Assembly: GCF_020405205.1 (NCBI RefSeq)
Contig: NZ_CP084469.1
Span: 1,302,001 to 1,366,000 of the forward strand
Length of the DNA stretch: 64,000 bases
Source: Natrinema salinisoli
Lineage (GTDB): Archaea; Halobacteriota; Halobacteria; Halobacteriales; Natrialbaceae
Direction of reading: 5' to 3'
This document shows, one piece after another, positions 7,021 through 16,100 of the stretch. A program made the position numbers and the translations under genes. How positions within the stretch are numbered: position 1 is the stretch's first letter; each line of letters starts with the position of its first letter. The notes beneath the pieces are model-generated. The model was not told where the DNA came from. It did not search any database and was given only the letters and a program-made list of their open reading frames with translations.

Positions 7021-9114
7021 ATGATAGTTCTCGGGGTGCTTGCCCTATCTATGGGGGCAAGTGATTGGGCAGGGACGATGGTGAAGAAGATGCAGCGGGA
7101 GTACGGAGTGGAACAAGACCGGGCCCTGCAGATAACGAACCGCGTTCGGAAACTGGTTGCCAGTCCTGATATCAAGGCGCTGGAAGAAGCGGGATTGATC
7201 GAGGGGGAGTTCACCTCGGACGTAATTCAAGATCTGATCGCGCTGCTGAACCAACAAGACGAGGGGTCAATCGAGGGGCGCTGGAATGCCCTCGCGAAGG
7301 AGCGTGGAGTCTATGATGTCGTCGGTGCTGACGCGCTCCTCTATGATCCGGCAAAAGCCGATCTTGATCCGGACAAAGAACTAGTTTCTGACGACGGGGA
7401 ATCCATCACGATACAAGAAGCGATGATTACCGCCTGGCGGGAAGAGATCCCTATCGAAGCAATCCCGCGAGGCATTCGATTAGGAAACACCGAGTTCCGG
7501 GATAGAAATAGCGGCCAGGTGACACTCTCGCAGCACGACGATGGATTCGACCAGGACGGACTGAGTGACCAACTCGACTGGGACTTGCGAAGTAGCCGGC
7601 TTGAAGTCGATGCCAATCTGCTTGCTCTGGAGGACGTCGATTTCCCCATGAAAGCACCGCGTCAGGATTGTGTGCTCGCTATTGCGGCAGCACGACGGTG
7701 CATCCTCGAACGTGGCGGTGCGTCTCGTGACGAAATCCTGGAGGCAAGGGAACCCGAGAAAAACCATCCGCTTGGGATTAACGGTGTTCAGGCCAGAACA
7801 AAGGGTTTCGAATACGAATTCCGCCATATATCGTGGGAAGACGTCGTTGCTCCCGGTTTACATTCACTTTCAGATATCACGGAGCCGCCCCACGAATCCG
7901 GGAAGTGGTTCTCCAACGAAGCGACGACGGGAGGCTTTGAATCCGAAACCACAGTCGAAAACATCCTCGACGAAGGGTACCTCTTCGAAATCGCGTATCG
8001 GGACGATACCGAAGAACAGCGGGTGGTCGGCTACCACGATGAAATTACACGGCCATCGGAAAAACCCCTCAATGGGCCGCCGGTGTTTCGTTTTCAACCG
8101 ATTGTAGGAGAAAGCCCGATCACGATTCGTCTCCCAGCTCTCCGTGAACTTCACCCGATTTCACTCGAACAGCTACCCGACGCGATCTGGGAACCTGCAA
8201 TTTCGGAATTAGTGTCGATTGCCGATGAGAACCCAGAGCAAATCCCGCTCGGAGATGTTGAGGCAGTTCTCGAAGCTGTACAGAATGACCAAGTTGAGGC
8301 CGTCCCAGCACTGACATTCGTCGCCATGGTCTTCGGGGAACGAAAAGATGTCCGCGAAGCGGTCGGCGATGAACTGGAGACCATGCTCCTCGCTCGATTA
8401 GATCTCCTTACCGATAAGGAGCAATCAGAGGAGATCGCGAAGTGCTTCGGAATTGTAGCTGAGGTAGCTCCTAAACGGGTGCTGGACGCGGTGCCAGCGA
8501 TGGCATCGGCACTCGATTCAGCGACCTTGGAAACTCGCCAGTGGTTGCTGTATGCGTTCTCGAACGTCGCAGACGCATATCCCGAGGAACTCCTCCCGGC
8601 AGTCGAGATCCTGACCGAGTGTATCGAGGAGTCCGACGAAAATCTACGTACGAACGCACTCTCGACGATCGGAACAATTGCACACGCCTACCCCGACGCG
8701 GCTAGCGATATCGCCGCCGAACTCGGTGAATCGCTCACCAGCGACGATGCGTTGGTTCGTGCAAACGCCGCTGGCCTCCTCGGTGACATCGCACAGTCGA
8801 ATCCCGAATCCGTCATCCAACTTGCTCCGGAGCTGGCAGAGTCTCTTACTGCTGAAGACGAAGAAACGAGAGTCCACGCCTCGATTGCGCTACTTCGTGC
8901 CGGGGAAGCTAATCCCGAAGCAGTTCGTGACGAACATGAGCAATTGGTCGAAGCTCTCAGCGATTCACGTTCGACCGTGCGGGCGAATGTGTGCACCTTG
9001 ATTGGGAACGCCGATGTACCAGTTCCAGATGACCAGTTGCGGCTACTCAAAGACGATCCTGATAAACGGGTTCGGGAGCAGGCAGCGTGGGCGCTTGGTC
9101 GTCGTCGGAGTTGA
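7021..9114 (+). CDS. HEAT-repeat protein with an unidentified 450-residue N-terminal region
   Basis: This acidic protein of up to 697 aa has a C-terminal part, from about residue 465, built of HEAT-type helical repeats of about 38 residues. Recurring blocks are ENLRTNALSTIGTIAHAYPD, ALVRANAAGLLGDIAQSNPE and TRVHASIALLRAGEANPE. The N-terminal 450 residues match no family I recognise. A helical segment APRQDCVLAIAAARRCILE with GGASRDEI after it resembles a winged-helix or scaffold module. Starts at 7021, 7051 or 7078 (MVKKMQREYG) are all possible; the last gives the most natural beginning. Its third-position GC is visibly lower than in the sulfur genes upstream, which hints at transfer. It converges on a DNA methyltransferase gene 112 bases further on. 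Confidence 0.75.
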   Translation: MIVLGVLALSMGASDWAGTMVKKMQREYGVEQDRALQITNRVRKLVASPDIKALEEAGLIEGEFTSDVIQDLIALLNQQDEGSIEGRWNALAKERGVYDVVGADALLYDPAKADLDPDKELVSDDGESITIQEAMITAWREEIPIEAIPRGIRLGNTEFRDRNSGQVTLSQHDDGFDQDGLSDQLDWDLRSSRLEVDANLLALEDVDFPMKAPRQDCVLAIAAARRCILERGGASRDEILEAREPEKNHPLGINGVQARTKGFEYEFRHISWEDVVAPGLHSLSDITEPPHESGKWFSNEATTGGFESETTVENILDEGYLFEIAYRDDTEEQRVVGYHDEITRPSEKPLNGPPVFRFQPIVGESPITIRLPALRELHPISLEQLPDAIWEPAISELVSIADENPEQIPLGDVEAVLEAVQNDQVEAVPALTFVAMVFGERKDVREAVGDELETMLLARLDLLTDKEQSEEIAKCFGIVAEVAPKRVLDAVPAMASALDSATLETRQWLLYAFSNVADAYPEELLPAVEILTECIEESDENLRTNALSTIGTIAHAYPDAASDIAAELGESLTSDDALVRANAAGLLGDIAQSNPESVIQLAPELAESLTAEDEETRVHASIALLRAGEANPEAVRDEHEQLVEALSDSRSTVRANVCTLIGNADVPVPDDQLRLLKDDPDKRVREQAAWALGRRRS

Positions 9115-9226
9115 GTGTTTCTGACGGACCAACGCGTTTGAGGTGTGCTGTTACCGCTTGGATTGGATCTGACTGAGATTCGACGCGAAATTGCGGAAAC
9201 TCGAGTGATGGAGGTGCTCCGAAGTT

Positions 9227-11875
9227 CTATTGGTCCAGAGACTCGTCGAGTGTGGTATCGACGCCGATCATTCGCAGATACGTCTCGTCGCCCGTGGCCG
9301 TCGCCAGGCCCTCACAGACGTCGGTGAGGTCGTCGTCGCCCCAGCGTTCGAGATACTCGGACGTCGCCTTCCCCTCCTCAAAGCGATAGCGCAGGAAGTG
9401 GGCCTTGTCTAGCGGCGTCGCGTCACCCTCCTGAATTTTGTCCTGAACGTAGGCCTGTCGGCCTTCGTCACGCCAGTCCAGCAGCGAGAACGCGCCACCA
9501 TCCATCTCGACGAGTTGCATGTCCTTGAATTGGTCTTCGGAGGCGTCGGAGTGGTGCAGATGTTTGTTCAGGTCGTCGTAGCCGGGGTTGTACTCCTCCA
9601 GCAGGTCGAGGTAGATCGCCTGCTCGCCGCGGGTGTTGTCCTGGATGATGCCGTAGATATTCTGGACGACCTCCTTGGCCGTCATGATATCCTGCCCACG
9701 ACGGACTTCTCCGTGGTGTTTCGAGTACTCTTGGAAGCACTTCCCCATCTCGATAACCCCGATGTCGCCGCCTTTGAGTTCACGGTTCTCTTCGAGGGTT
9801 TCTCTGGTATCTTTGGCGGTGCGGACGATCCGGCGGCGCAGCGCGTTCCAGGAGATGGGCGTTCGCTCCTCGGTCGGACGGGCGACGATGACGATATCGA
9901 AGGAGATAGCTTCGCCGCCGATAAATTTGTTCAGGTCCGAGTTGATTGGATATGTGGCGGTGATCTCGAAGCCGGTTTCGCAGAGGGATTCGAGGAGTTC
10001 ACCCCACGACTCCTCGTCGCTGTGGTGGTATGTGAACGCCAGGGATCCGTCCTCCTTCAGCGCCTCGTTGATGACCTCCAGCGCCTGCCCCATCTCGTGT
10101 TCGAAGTCCTCGGCGGTCTTGTCCAGATAGGGGTTCGTGACGATCGAATCCGCGCGCGGGGTCTTCTCCTTGTCGAAGCCGGGATGTACGTTTTTGAGGA
10201 GGATCTTCTGCCAGACGTAAAAGTAGTCCGAGACTTCCGAGTAGATGATGTTGTCGTAGTACGGAGGATCCGTGAAGACCATGTCGTACTCGTCTACTGC
10301 CTCGATTTTTCGCATGTCATCCAGATAGACCGCCGATTTTTGGCCGATAGGTTGGGCAAATCCGTCCGTTTTCTTCTTGTTACCAGATACGAGATAGCGC
10401 TCTGTCGGAGCACTCGAATATTCTACTCCTTTCACAGTCATCTCCCACATTGACGTGAATGAGCCAGTCCCGTGTTCCGTTCCCCAGATGTTATTCTCAA
10501 CAGGGCGCTGCGGAGGATCGAACGAATTCGAATTGAATATATTTGCGATAAGGTTCTTTCCCGGATTGTAGGAGGTCAGCATAGTATTATAGTTCAGAGT
10601 TTCAGTGAACGTGAGTAGGAGGTACTCCCGGATATTCGGATCAGAAACCTGATCGATCCTCTGTAGCAACTTTGCCAGGCATAATAGCTGTCGTTCGTTG
10701 AACATATCCGTCCATTCTTCGTACCCGTGGTCGAACACCGGGTTCCGTTCGGAGGTCATGTGTCCCGACGGAATCTCTTCACCGGGTACGTACTCATGTA
10801 AATCTGTCCGGGTGTTCCACTCGTTTTTTGCTGCCTCGAATAGTTGCTTGTCAACAGCTTCCGCCCCTTTATACCCTTTATATGCGCTCTGTGCTAGTCC
10901 TTCTTGGTCACATTCTTCACAGTAGTACTCTACCGCATAAAGACGCAGCCCGTACCCATCCTCTTCGGCGATCCCGTCAGTAATCGACTCTTTTTGCCCG
11001 CACTCGGGGCAGTTGTAGTAGCCACCGCGTGTCACGTGTCCGTCTTTGGGAACCCACTCGTGAGAACACTCGTTGCAATTACTCTTGCTCTGCCAGTCGT
11101 CGACGAGGGTAACCTCTCCACAGTCCGGACATAACACGTTGTATTTATCGTCGTTCTCGTATCGGCCCTTCGCCACTCGGTAGTCGTTAAACAGCGGAAC
11201 TGTATGTCCGCAGGAGACGCAATCGAGCTCCTTTACCCAGAAATTGTACATCACGTCTGCTTCGTGGTCGCCGTTGGAACAGGGGGTGCGGTAGTGCTGC
11301 GTGATCTCGTCGGCGACGTCTGCTTTCACCTGCTCGAATGCCTCTTGGAGCTTTTCGGGGTCGGTCTGGCCAGCCTCCAGCTCCTTTTTCGTGACGAACC
11401 ACGCAACCGGATTCAGGTCGTAGCCAACCGTCTCCGCGCCGAAGCGCGATGCCTCGACGAGTGAGGTCCCGCCGCCCGTAAACGGATCTAGCACCTTCTT
11501 GTCCTCGATGCGAACGTCCTTGGGATAGAAGTCCCAAAGTGACTCTGGATCCTCCATATCCACCTCCGAGACGGCCCGCAGGAGGTCCGACTCGTCGAGA
11601 CCATTTTCCCCGAGGGTCTGGTTATCGCCGGGCTCGTACACCGAAACCTCCGACTCGTCGGTATCGTCGTGGAGCAGCGAGTACAGCGAGATCGCCCGGA
11701 AGAGACAGCCCGGCCGCCGTGCCCACCACTTGTGCATCGTGTATACGGGACGGTAGTGCTGCTTTGCCCGACTCTCCTTTTCTGCGATCTCGTTCACGTG
11801 CTCTATCGGAAACCCTCGCTCGATGGGAAGTTTTGTCCGGTCGCCAGACTGGTCGCTCCGTGAATTCCGAGACAT
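9227..11875 (-). CDS. DUF1156-type DNA methyltransferase with five CxxC zinc-ribbon pairs
   Basis: This 882-aa protein begins with the DUF1156 signature: IERGFPIEHVNEIAEKES followed by the HKWWARRPG segment near residue 48. The SAM-binding motif DPFTGGGTS lies at residues 130-138 and the catalytic motif DPPYYDN at 536-542, as in amino-methylating DNA methylases. Between them, residues 219-322 hold five C-x2-C pairs (219/222, 249/252, 267/270, 289/292, 319/322), predicted zinc ribbons. DUF1156 methylases usually sit in multi-gene restriction or defence loci beside a DUF499 ATPase. No such partner is visible here, so it is either an orphan modification enzyme or works with the HEAT proteins nearby. 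It ends 112 bases from the convergent HEAT gene. Confidence 0.85.
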   Translation of the reverse strand: MSRNSRSDQSGDRTKLPIERGFPIEHVNEIAEKESRAKQHYRPVYTMHKWWARRPGCLFRAISLYSLLHDDTDESEVSVYEPGDNQTLGENGLDESDLLRAVSEVDMEDPESLWDFYPKDVRIEDKKVLDPFTGGGTSLVEASRFGAETVGYDLNPVAWFVTKKELEAGQTDPEKLQEAFEQVKADVADEITQHYRTPCSNGDHEADVMYNFWVKELDCVSCGHTVPLFNDYRVAKGRYENDDKYNVLCPDCGEVTLVDDWQSKSNCNECSHEWVPKDGHVTRGGYYNCPECGQKESITDGIAEEDGYGLRLYAVEYYCEECDQEGLAQSAYKGYKGAEAVDKQLFEAAKNEWNTRTDLHEYVPGEEIPSGHMTSERNPVFDHGYEEWTDMFNERQLLCLAKLLQRIDQVSDPNIREYLLLTFTETLNYNTMLTSYNPGKNLIANIFNSNSFDPPQRPVENNIWGTEHGTGSFTSMWEMTVKGVEYSSAPTERYLVSGNKKKTDGFAQPIGQKSAVYLDDMRKIEAVDEYDMVFTDPPYYDNIIYSEVSDYFYVWQKILLKNVHPGFDKEKTPRADSIVTNPYLDKTAEDFEHEMGQALEVINEALKEDGSLAFTYHHSDEESWGELLESLCETGFEITATYPINSDLNKFIGGEAISFDIVIVARPTEERTPISWNALRRRIVRTAKDTRETLEENRELKGGDIGVIEMGKCFQEYSKHHGEVRRGQDIMTAKEVVQNIYGIIQDNTRGEQAIYLDLLEEYNPGYDDLNKHLHHSDASEDQFKDMQLVEMDGGAFSLLDWRDEGRQAYVQDKIQEGDATPLDKAHFLRYRFEEGKATSEYLERWGDDDLTDVCEGLATATGDETYLRMIGVDTTLDESLDQ

Positions 11876-11966
11876 CTGCTACCAGTAGAGTGTTTGCTCT
11901 CTGGCATAAAGCACGCGACTCGTACGATGAGCCGCAGTAGAGTGAATGTCATTTAGCTGGATGAGT

Positions 11967-12030
11967 GGGTGCTAAGCCCCGTCCTCAACCAGCGAGCGGA
12001 GGGAGCGAGTAGGGCGGGGATACAGCACCC
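11967..12030 (+). mobile_element. Probable right end of an IS1341/IS605-type (TnpB) element
   Basis: A 64-base structured piece has outer arms GGGTGCT (11967-11973) and AGCACCC (12024-12030). Inner arms GCCCCGTCCT and AGGGCGGGG pair with one G-U. This hairpin, CCCCGTCCTCAA to AGTAGGGCGGGG, resembles what follows tnpB genes in haloarchaeal IS1341 elements, where it forms the end and the omega-RNA scaffold. That match is from memory. No tnpB reading frame is left beside it, so it would be a solo relic. Confidence 0.45.
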
Positions 12031-12130
12031 CTAGTCATTTTAATCAATTTCCGCCAACAGATTTACTATCGTTACAGCCGTACTGGGTAGTACGATGCTC
12101 ACCACGCTTCCGGCGTTGTTCAAACGTGGT

Positions 12131-12181
12131 TCGAAACGGCTCCGCCGTTTCGACATCACGAAGGGCGCTTCGCGCCTTTCG
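12131..12181. repeat. Two adjacent hairpins of unknown role
   Basis: The first inverted repeat has 10-bp perfect arms (TCGAAACGGC and GCCGTTTCGA) with loop TCC. The second, six bases on, has arms CGAAGGGCGC and GCGCCTTTCG with one mismatch and loop TTC. They follow the presumed IS end by 100 bases. Together with that end they account for most of the gene-free stretch 11876-12260. Confidence 0.5.
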
Positions 12182-12260
12182 AACGACGACAAAAAGCGTG
12201 CATCGTCGGTTGTGGCCAAGTGTCGATTCGGTAGGAGTGGGACACTCCGAAGGACAACGG

Positions 12261-12605
12261 ATGAGTGACGAACCCGTATCGGACTCGACGGATACCTACT
12301 ACGTTCTCACGAGCGGCGACCCTGGTCCAGATATCCCACACGGGACTGATTGGCCGAAGGAACTCAGAATTTCCTTCGACGCCCGAGAGATACGGTTGTG
12401 GCGAGGGAAGGGGCACGGACTCGGTGGCGCGTCCTACGGGTTCGACGACTTCGATGTCTCGGAGTGGGAGGGGTTTCTCCGCGACTGTGACGCCGAGTGG
12501 CTCGTCGAAGCGCTGTCTACACACGGTTCGCTCGCGGACCTTCCAGAGGCGGCATTCCTTGAGGCGGCGACCGAACGTGACACACTCGTCACCGAGGAAC
12601 ACTGA
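12261..12605 (+). CDS. Hypothetical acidic protein, 114 aa
   Basis: I do not recognise this protein. It begins MSDEPVSDSTDTYYVLTSGD and is soluble and acidic. A tryptophan-containing middle (TDWPKELRISFDAREIRLWRG) suggests a beta-rich core, and the second half is helical (EAFLEAATERDTLV). The ATG after GGACAACGG was chosen; the frame runs further upstream only through the hairpin region. It abuts the stop of a convergent small gene at the palindrome TGATCA, which contains both stop codons, so the two share one 3' boundary. Confidence 0.6.
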   Translation: MSDEPVSDSTDTYYVLTSGDPGPDIPHGTDWPKELRISFDAREIRLWRGKGHGLGGASYGFDDFDVSEWEGFLRDCDAEWLVEALSTHGSLADLPEAAFLEAATERDTLVTEEH

Positions 12606-12875
12606 TCAGGCATTCGAATCCGAGTCGTCGGAGTCACGACCGGGCCAGACCGGCGGTCGTACTCGCCGCCCGTCGTAGGTCGACGCATCTGTGCGGAACG
12701 TCTCGACGAGAGCCGCCGCTGACCTGTCTCCGCGCTGGATCGCAGCCACTTCGTCGTCGGTCAACGCGACGGACACGTCACGGACGACTGGCCCGCCCAG
12801 CAGAAAGGTGAGGATCCACTCGCCATCGTCGTCGAGCAACACGTAGGAGTACGGCTCCGTGTCGAGTACGTTCAT
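12606..12875 (-). CDS. Hypothetical protein, 89 aa
   Basis: This unrecognised small acidic protein begins MNVLDTEPYSYVLLDDDGEW, then has a hydrophobic strand (ILTFLLGG), an ALTDDEVAAIQRGD helix and a proline/aspartate-rich tail. The pattern of short strands then a helix recalls small haloarchaeal domain proteins of no known role. The internal ATG was preferred to one 24 bases upstream because it starts the compact domain. It is convergent with, and touches, the gene to its left. Confidence 0.55.
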   Translation of the reverse strand: MNVLDTEPYSYVLLDDDGEWILTFLLGGPVVRDVSVALTDDEVAAIQRGDRSAAALVETFRTDASTYDGRRVRPPVWPGRDSDDSDSNA

Positions 12876-13185
12876 TGGTGTCCGAACACATCGAGCCACG
12901 AAATTAGCTTTGAATAACGACGGTGGAATGGGGTGTCGAATTGCCGGGCATCACGACAACACCGAGGGAGACTGTACCGGCGAATCCCGATGGACCTGCA
13001 CGGCGGTCATCTTCGCTGACCCCCGATGCGCACCGACAGTACCGACCGGGAGCGTCCGTCCGACCCTAACGGGTGCCACTCGCGGTAGAAACCATTATAT
13101 TAAGAGCAGATATATTCGAACTTAGTCAACCGCCGTTGTCGCTCTCTCGGATTCGTTCGTCGACGGAGTTGGTTGGAGTGAGTAC
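12876..13185. other. Gene-free stretch before the giant NTPase-like gene
   Basis: This 310-base gap has no supported gene. It holds an AT-rich box TTATATTAA near 13095 that could be a promoter. GGAGTGA, 9-15 bases ahead of the 13186 ATG, may act as a ribosome binding site. Confidence 0.4.
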
Positions 13186-16100
13186 ATGACAGTTCATATT
13201 CGGGAAATCAGACCAGACGAACTGGCAGACGCCGTCGAGTCGGGTGGGGTGACCCTCGTTCTCGGTGCACCCGGTATCGGAACGCCACGGCACCTGCAAT
13301 CGCTGGGTCAGTCCGTCGAACAGTTGCCCGAGATCACCGCCGTCGACGATCAGGAACTCGTGATCGTCGAGGACTTCGTATCCGCGGTGTTCGACCTCGA
13401 CGACAGAACGCTGGCAGCCTATACGTACGAGTACGGCGATAAATCGCTGTTTACCAGATCGGGAGGTGCAGTGATCGTCACCCGTCCACGGAGTTTCGAC
13501 TGGCTCTGTCGGAGTGACCACGGGGTCTCCGAGAGATTCATCGAGACGGTCGACACCATTTTGTTGGTCCGAACGCCGCCGACTGGTGCCACAGCCGCAA
13601 TCGACAGGGTTCGACAGCGTCTCAATAAACGGAGTTCAGGAGGACTACAAGACGACGAGCGAAGGGCTGTGCTGGAGTGGGCCAGGTACCCGCCATACTA
13701 TTTCGACACTCCGGAGCTTCAAGCGAGCCTGGGATGGTACGACGCGACAGTCACGCCGGCAGCGTTTCTCTCCCTCTCAAAAAATGATAGCTCGGAAGTG
13801 CTGCTGCCCGGCGACGTCAGGCGAGCGTTCGGAGACCGTGACGTCTCGGTCGGGCCGTTCAGCGAGACATTTGCGGACGTCATCTCGCGATTGGTCCCGA
13901 GCGGTGGCCTCCCGAGTCGAACCCCTAACGAACGATCGCCAGCGGTCCTCGCCGCGGTCGCGCTCGTCGCCGTCGGAGTAGCAGACGACGCAGACTGGCC
14001 CGAGTCCCTCGTTCGGTATCGGACACCCCCCACAACTGCGGAGGTACTGGAAATCGCCCTGGATCTCCCGCCCGGAACGATCGATCACCTCCGCGTGTTC
14101 GCCGCCGAACCGGCGCGAGCACTGATCCGCGACCGGCTCGCAGACGACGCCGACGAGGAATCAGTCCTCGACGCGGCACGTGACGTGATAGGTGAGGCGA
14201 TGGACGCACTCCAGTCGGTGGCCCCGGCGCTCGAAACGATGTCGAACGGACCCAAGGAGTACGGCTCGTCGCCACTCGTCGGATCCTGGCACTGGGACGG
14301 CCCGCAAGCGTTGCACGATGCCGCAGTCGAGCGTGACCTTCCGGATCCGATTCGGGAGCTCGAGGGCACCGACGACGAGACGAATCCGGACTGGAGATCG
14401 CTCGTCGACGGCGACGAACTCCTCGAGGCGCTCGACGGGGGACTGGTCGTCGTCTCCGGTCCCAGAGCGAGCGGGAAGCGACAGCTGGCCGCGTCCCTCG
14501 CCTCGGAACTCGCAGACTGGGGAACGACCGTCACACTTCCCGATCTCACGCGTCCCGACCACATCCGGACGGGGATCGAGGCGACGCGGAACGCGGTCGT
14601 CGTCGCGACGTACGGTGCCGAACCTGCGGCCATCAACGGCGACGACGGCGTTCGAGCGCTCCCAGAGTGGATCGACGACGGGAGTTGTGCGGGTGCGGTG
14701 CTCATCTGTGACGACACCAACCGCGAGCGGCTCGAGGACGTCGCCGAGCGGGCGGGCTGTGAGGAATTGACGGCCTGGACCGACCGCGTCGAATTTTCGC
14801 TGGCCGATCCGACCGTCGATATCGACCGAAACCCGGCGACCGTCGCTCGCGACCTGCTCGATGCGATCGGCTGGAACGAGGTCCAGTCGCCGTCTCGTCG
14901 GACCGTCGACGTCGAGCCGGTCACGGATCAGAGCACGCTGGCAGCGATCGCGGGTGTTCCGGATCACGCCCTGGACGGCGAGTTCGTCGGAACCGTCGTC
15001 GCCGAAACCGTCGACGTCATTTCGACGACGCACGGGCCGGCCGCGGCCGAGCGGTGGCTCTCGTTCATCGACGACCTCGTTGCCGACGTCGGGCGAAATC
15101 GAACCGCCGACTCGGACGAGTCCCTCCTGTACCGGGGCGACGTATACGAGACCGCGATCGCAGCCGTCGCACGAGCGAACCCGAGGACTGACGAGTGGGT
15201 CCACGCGGTCGCGCGCGGCGTTCTCGAAGTCACGAACGAAACCGCCGCTCCGTTCGCCGGTCGAGAATCCGTCGGTGGCGATCTGGAACCGTTTGCCACC
15301 GCCTTCGCGGGCGCGCTGGCGAGGCTCGCACAGCCGCCGGACGGGTCGACCGTGAGCCACGGCGCGATCGGGTGTGTCGACGAAGCCCTCCACGCGATGG
15401 TCATCGACGACGGCTGGGGATTCCCGCTCTACTACGTCTACGGGGGCGCAGTCGGTCGAATCGCACGCCGCGCCGACGATCCGAGGGCGGCCAACGGCGG
15501 CATCTCCACCATCGTCTCCCGCGTCCGCCAGTACGCGCTGGCACCGCACGAGTACCACACGGCGGCCGTCCTCGGGAAGAGTTTCGCGTCGATGCTCGGG
15601 GCCGTCGCGAGCGTCGACGGGTCGCCCGAGGAGCGGGCGGCCTGGATCGAGGATATCGAGTCGCGGGCCAGGGACGCAGTTCAGGACGTCACCGGAGCGG
15701 ACAATCGGCGGTTACTGCTCTCGGAGCTCTACATCGCGGGGCTCGGTCTGTGGGTGTTCGAGCACGGTTGTCCGGACGAAGCGTTCAGTTCCTTCCTCGA
15801 GGCCGCTGGCCGGAGCGTTTGCCAAACCGCGACATCGCCGTACCTCGGCGACGAATCCGAGGCGTACGCCCTCGACGTGTACGGCCAGGCCGTTCGGATC
15901 GTCGTCCAGTCAGGCGAGCTGGACCGAGCAGAACGGTTCTTCGCGGAGTGTCACCGGCTCGTCGACGCTATCGCCGCCTGGGACGGGTTCGAGAACGAGC
16001 GAGACGCCCGAGCGGCACTTCACGCGGAGGCATTCGCCAACTTCGGCCAGATCGAACTCGAGTACCCGACCGCAGCCAGTAGCCGTCCCTACGGCCAGGA

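Noticed and set aside
12094-12264. A 56-codon frame starting MLTTLPALFKRG
   Set aside because: It is made of the two hairpins and its residues only reflect the inverted repeats.
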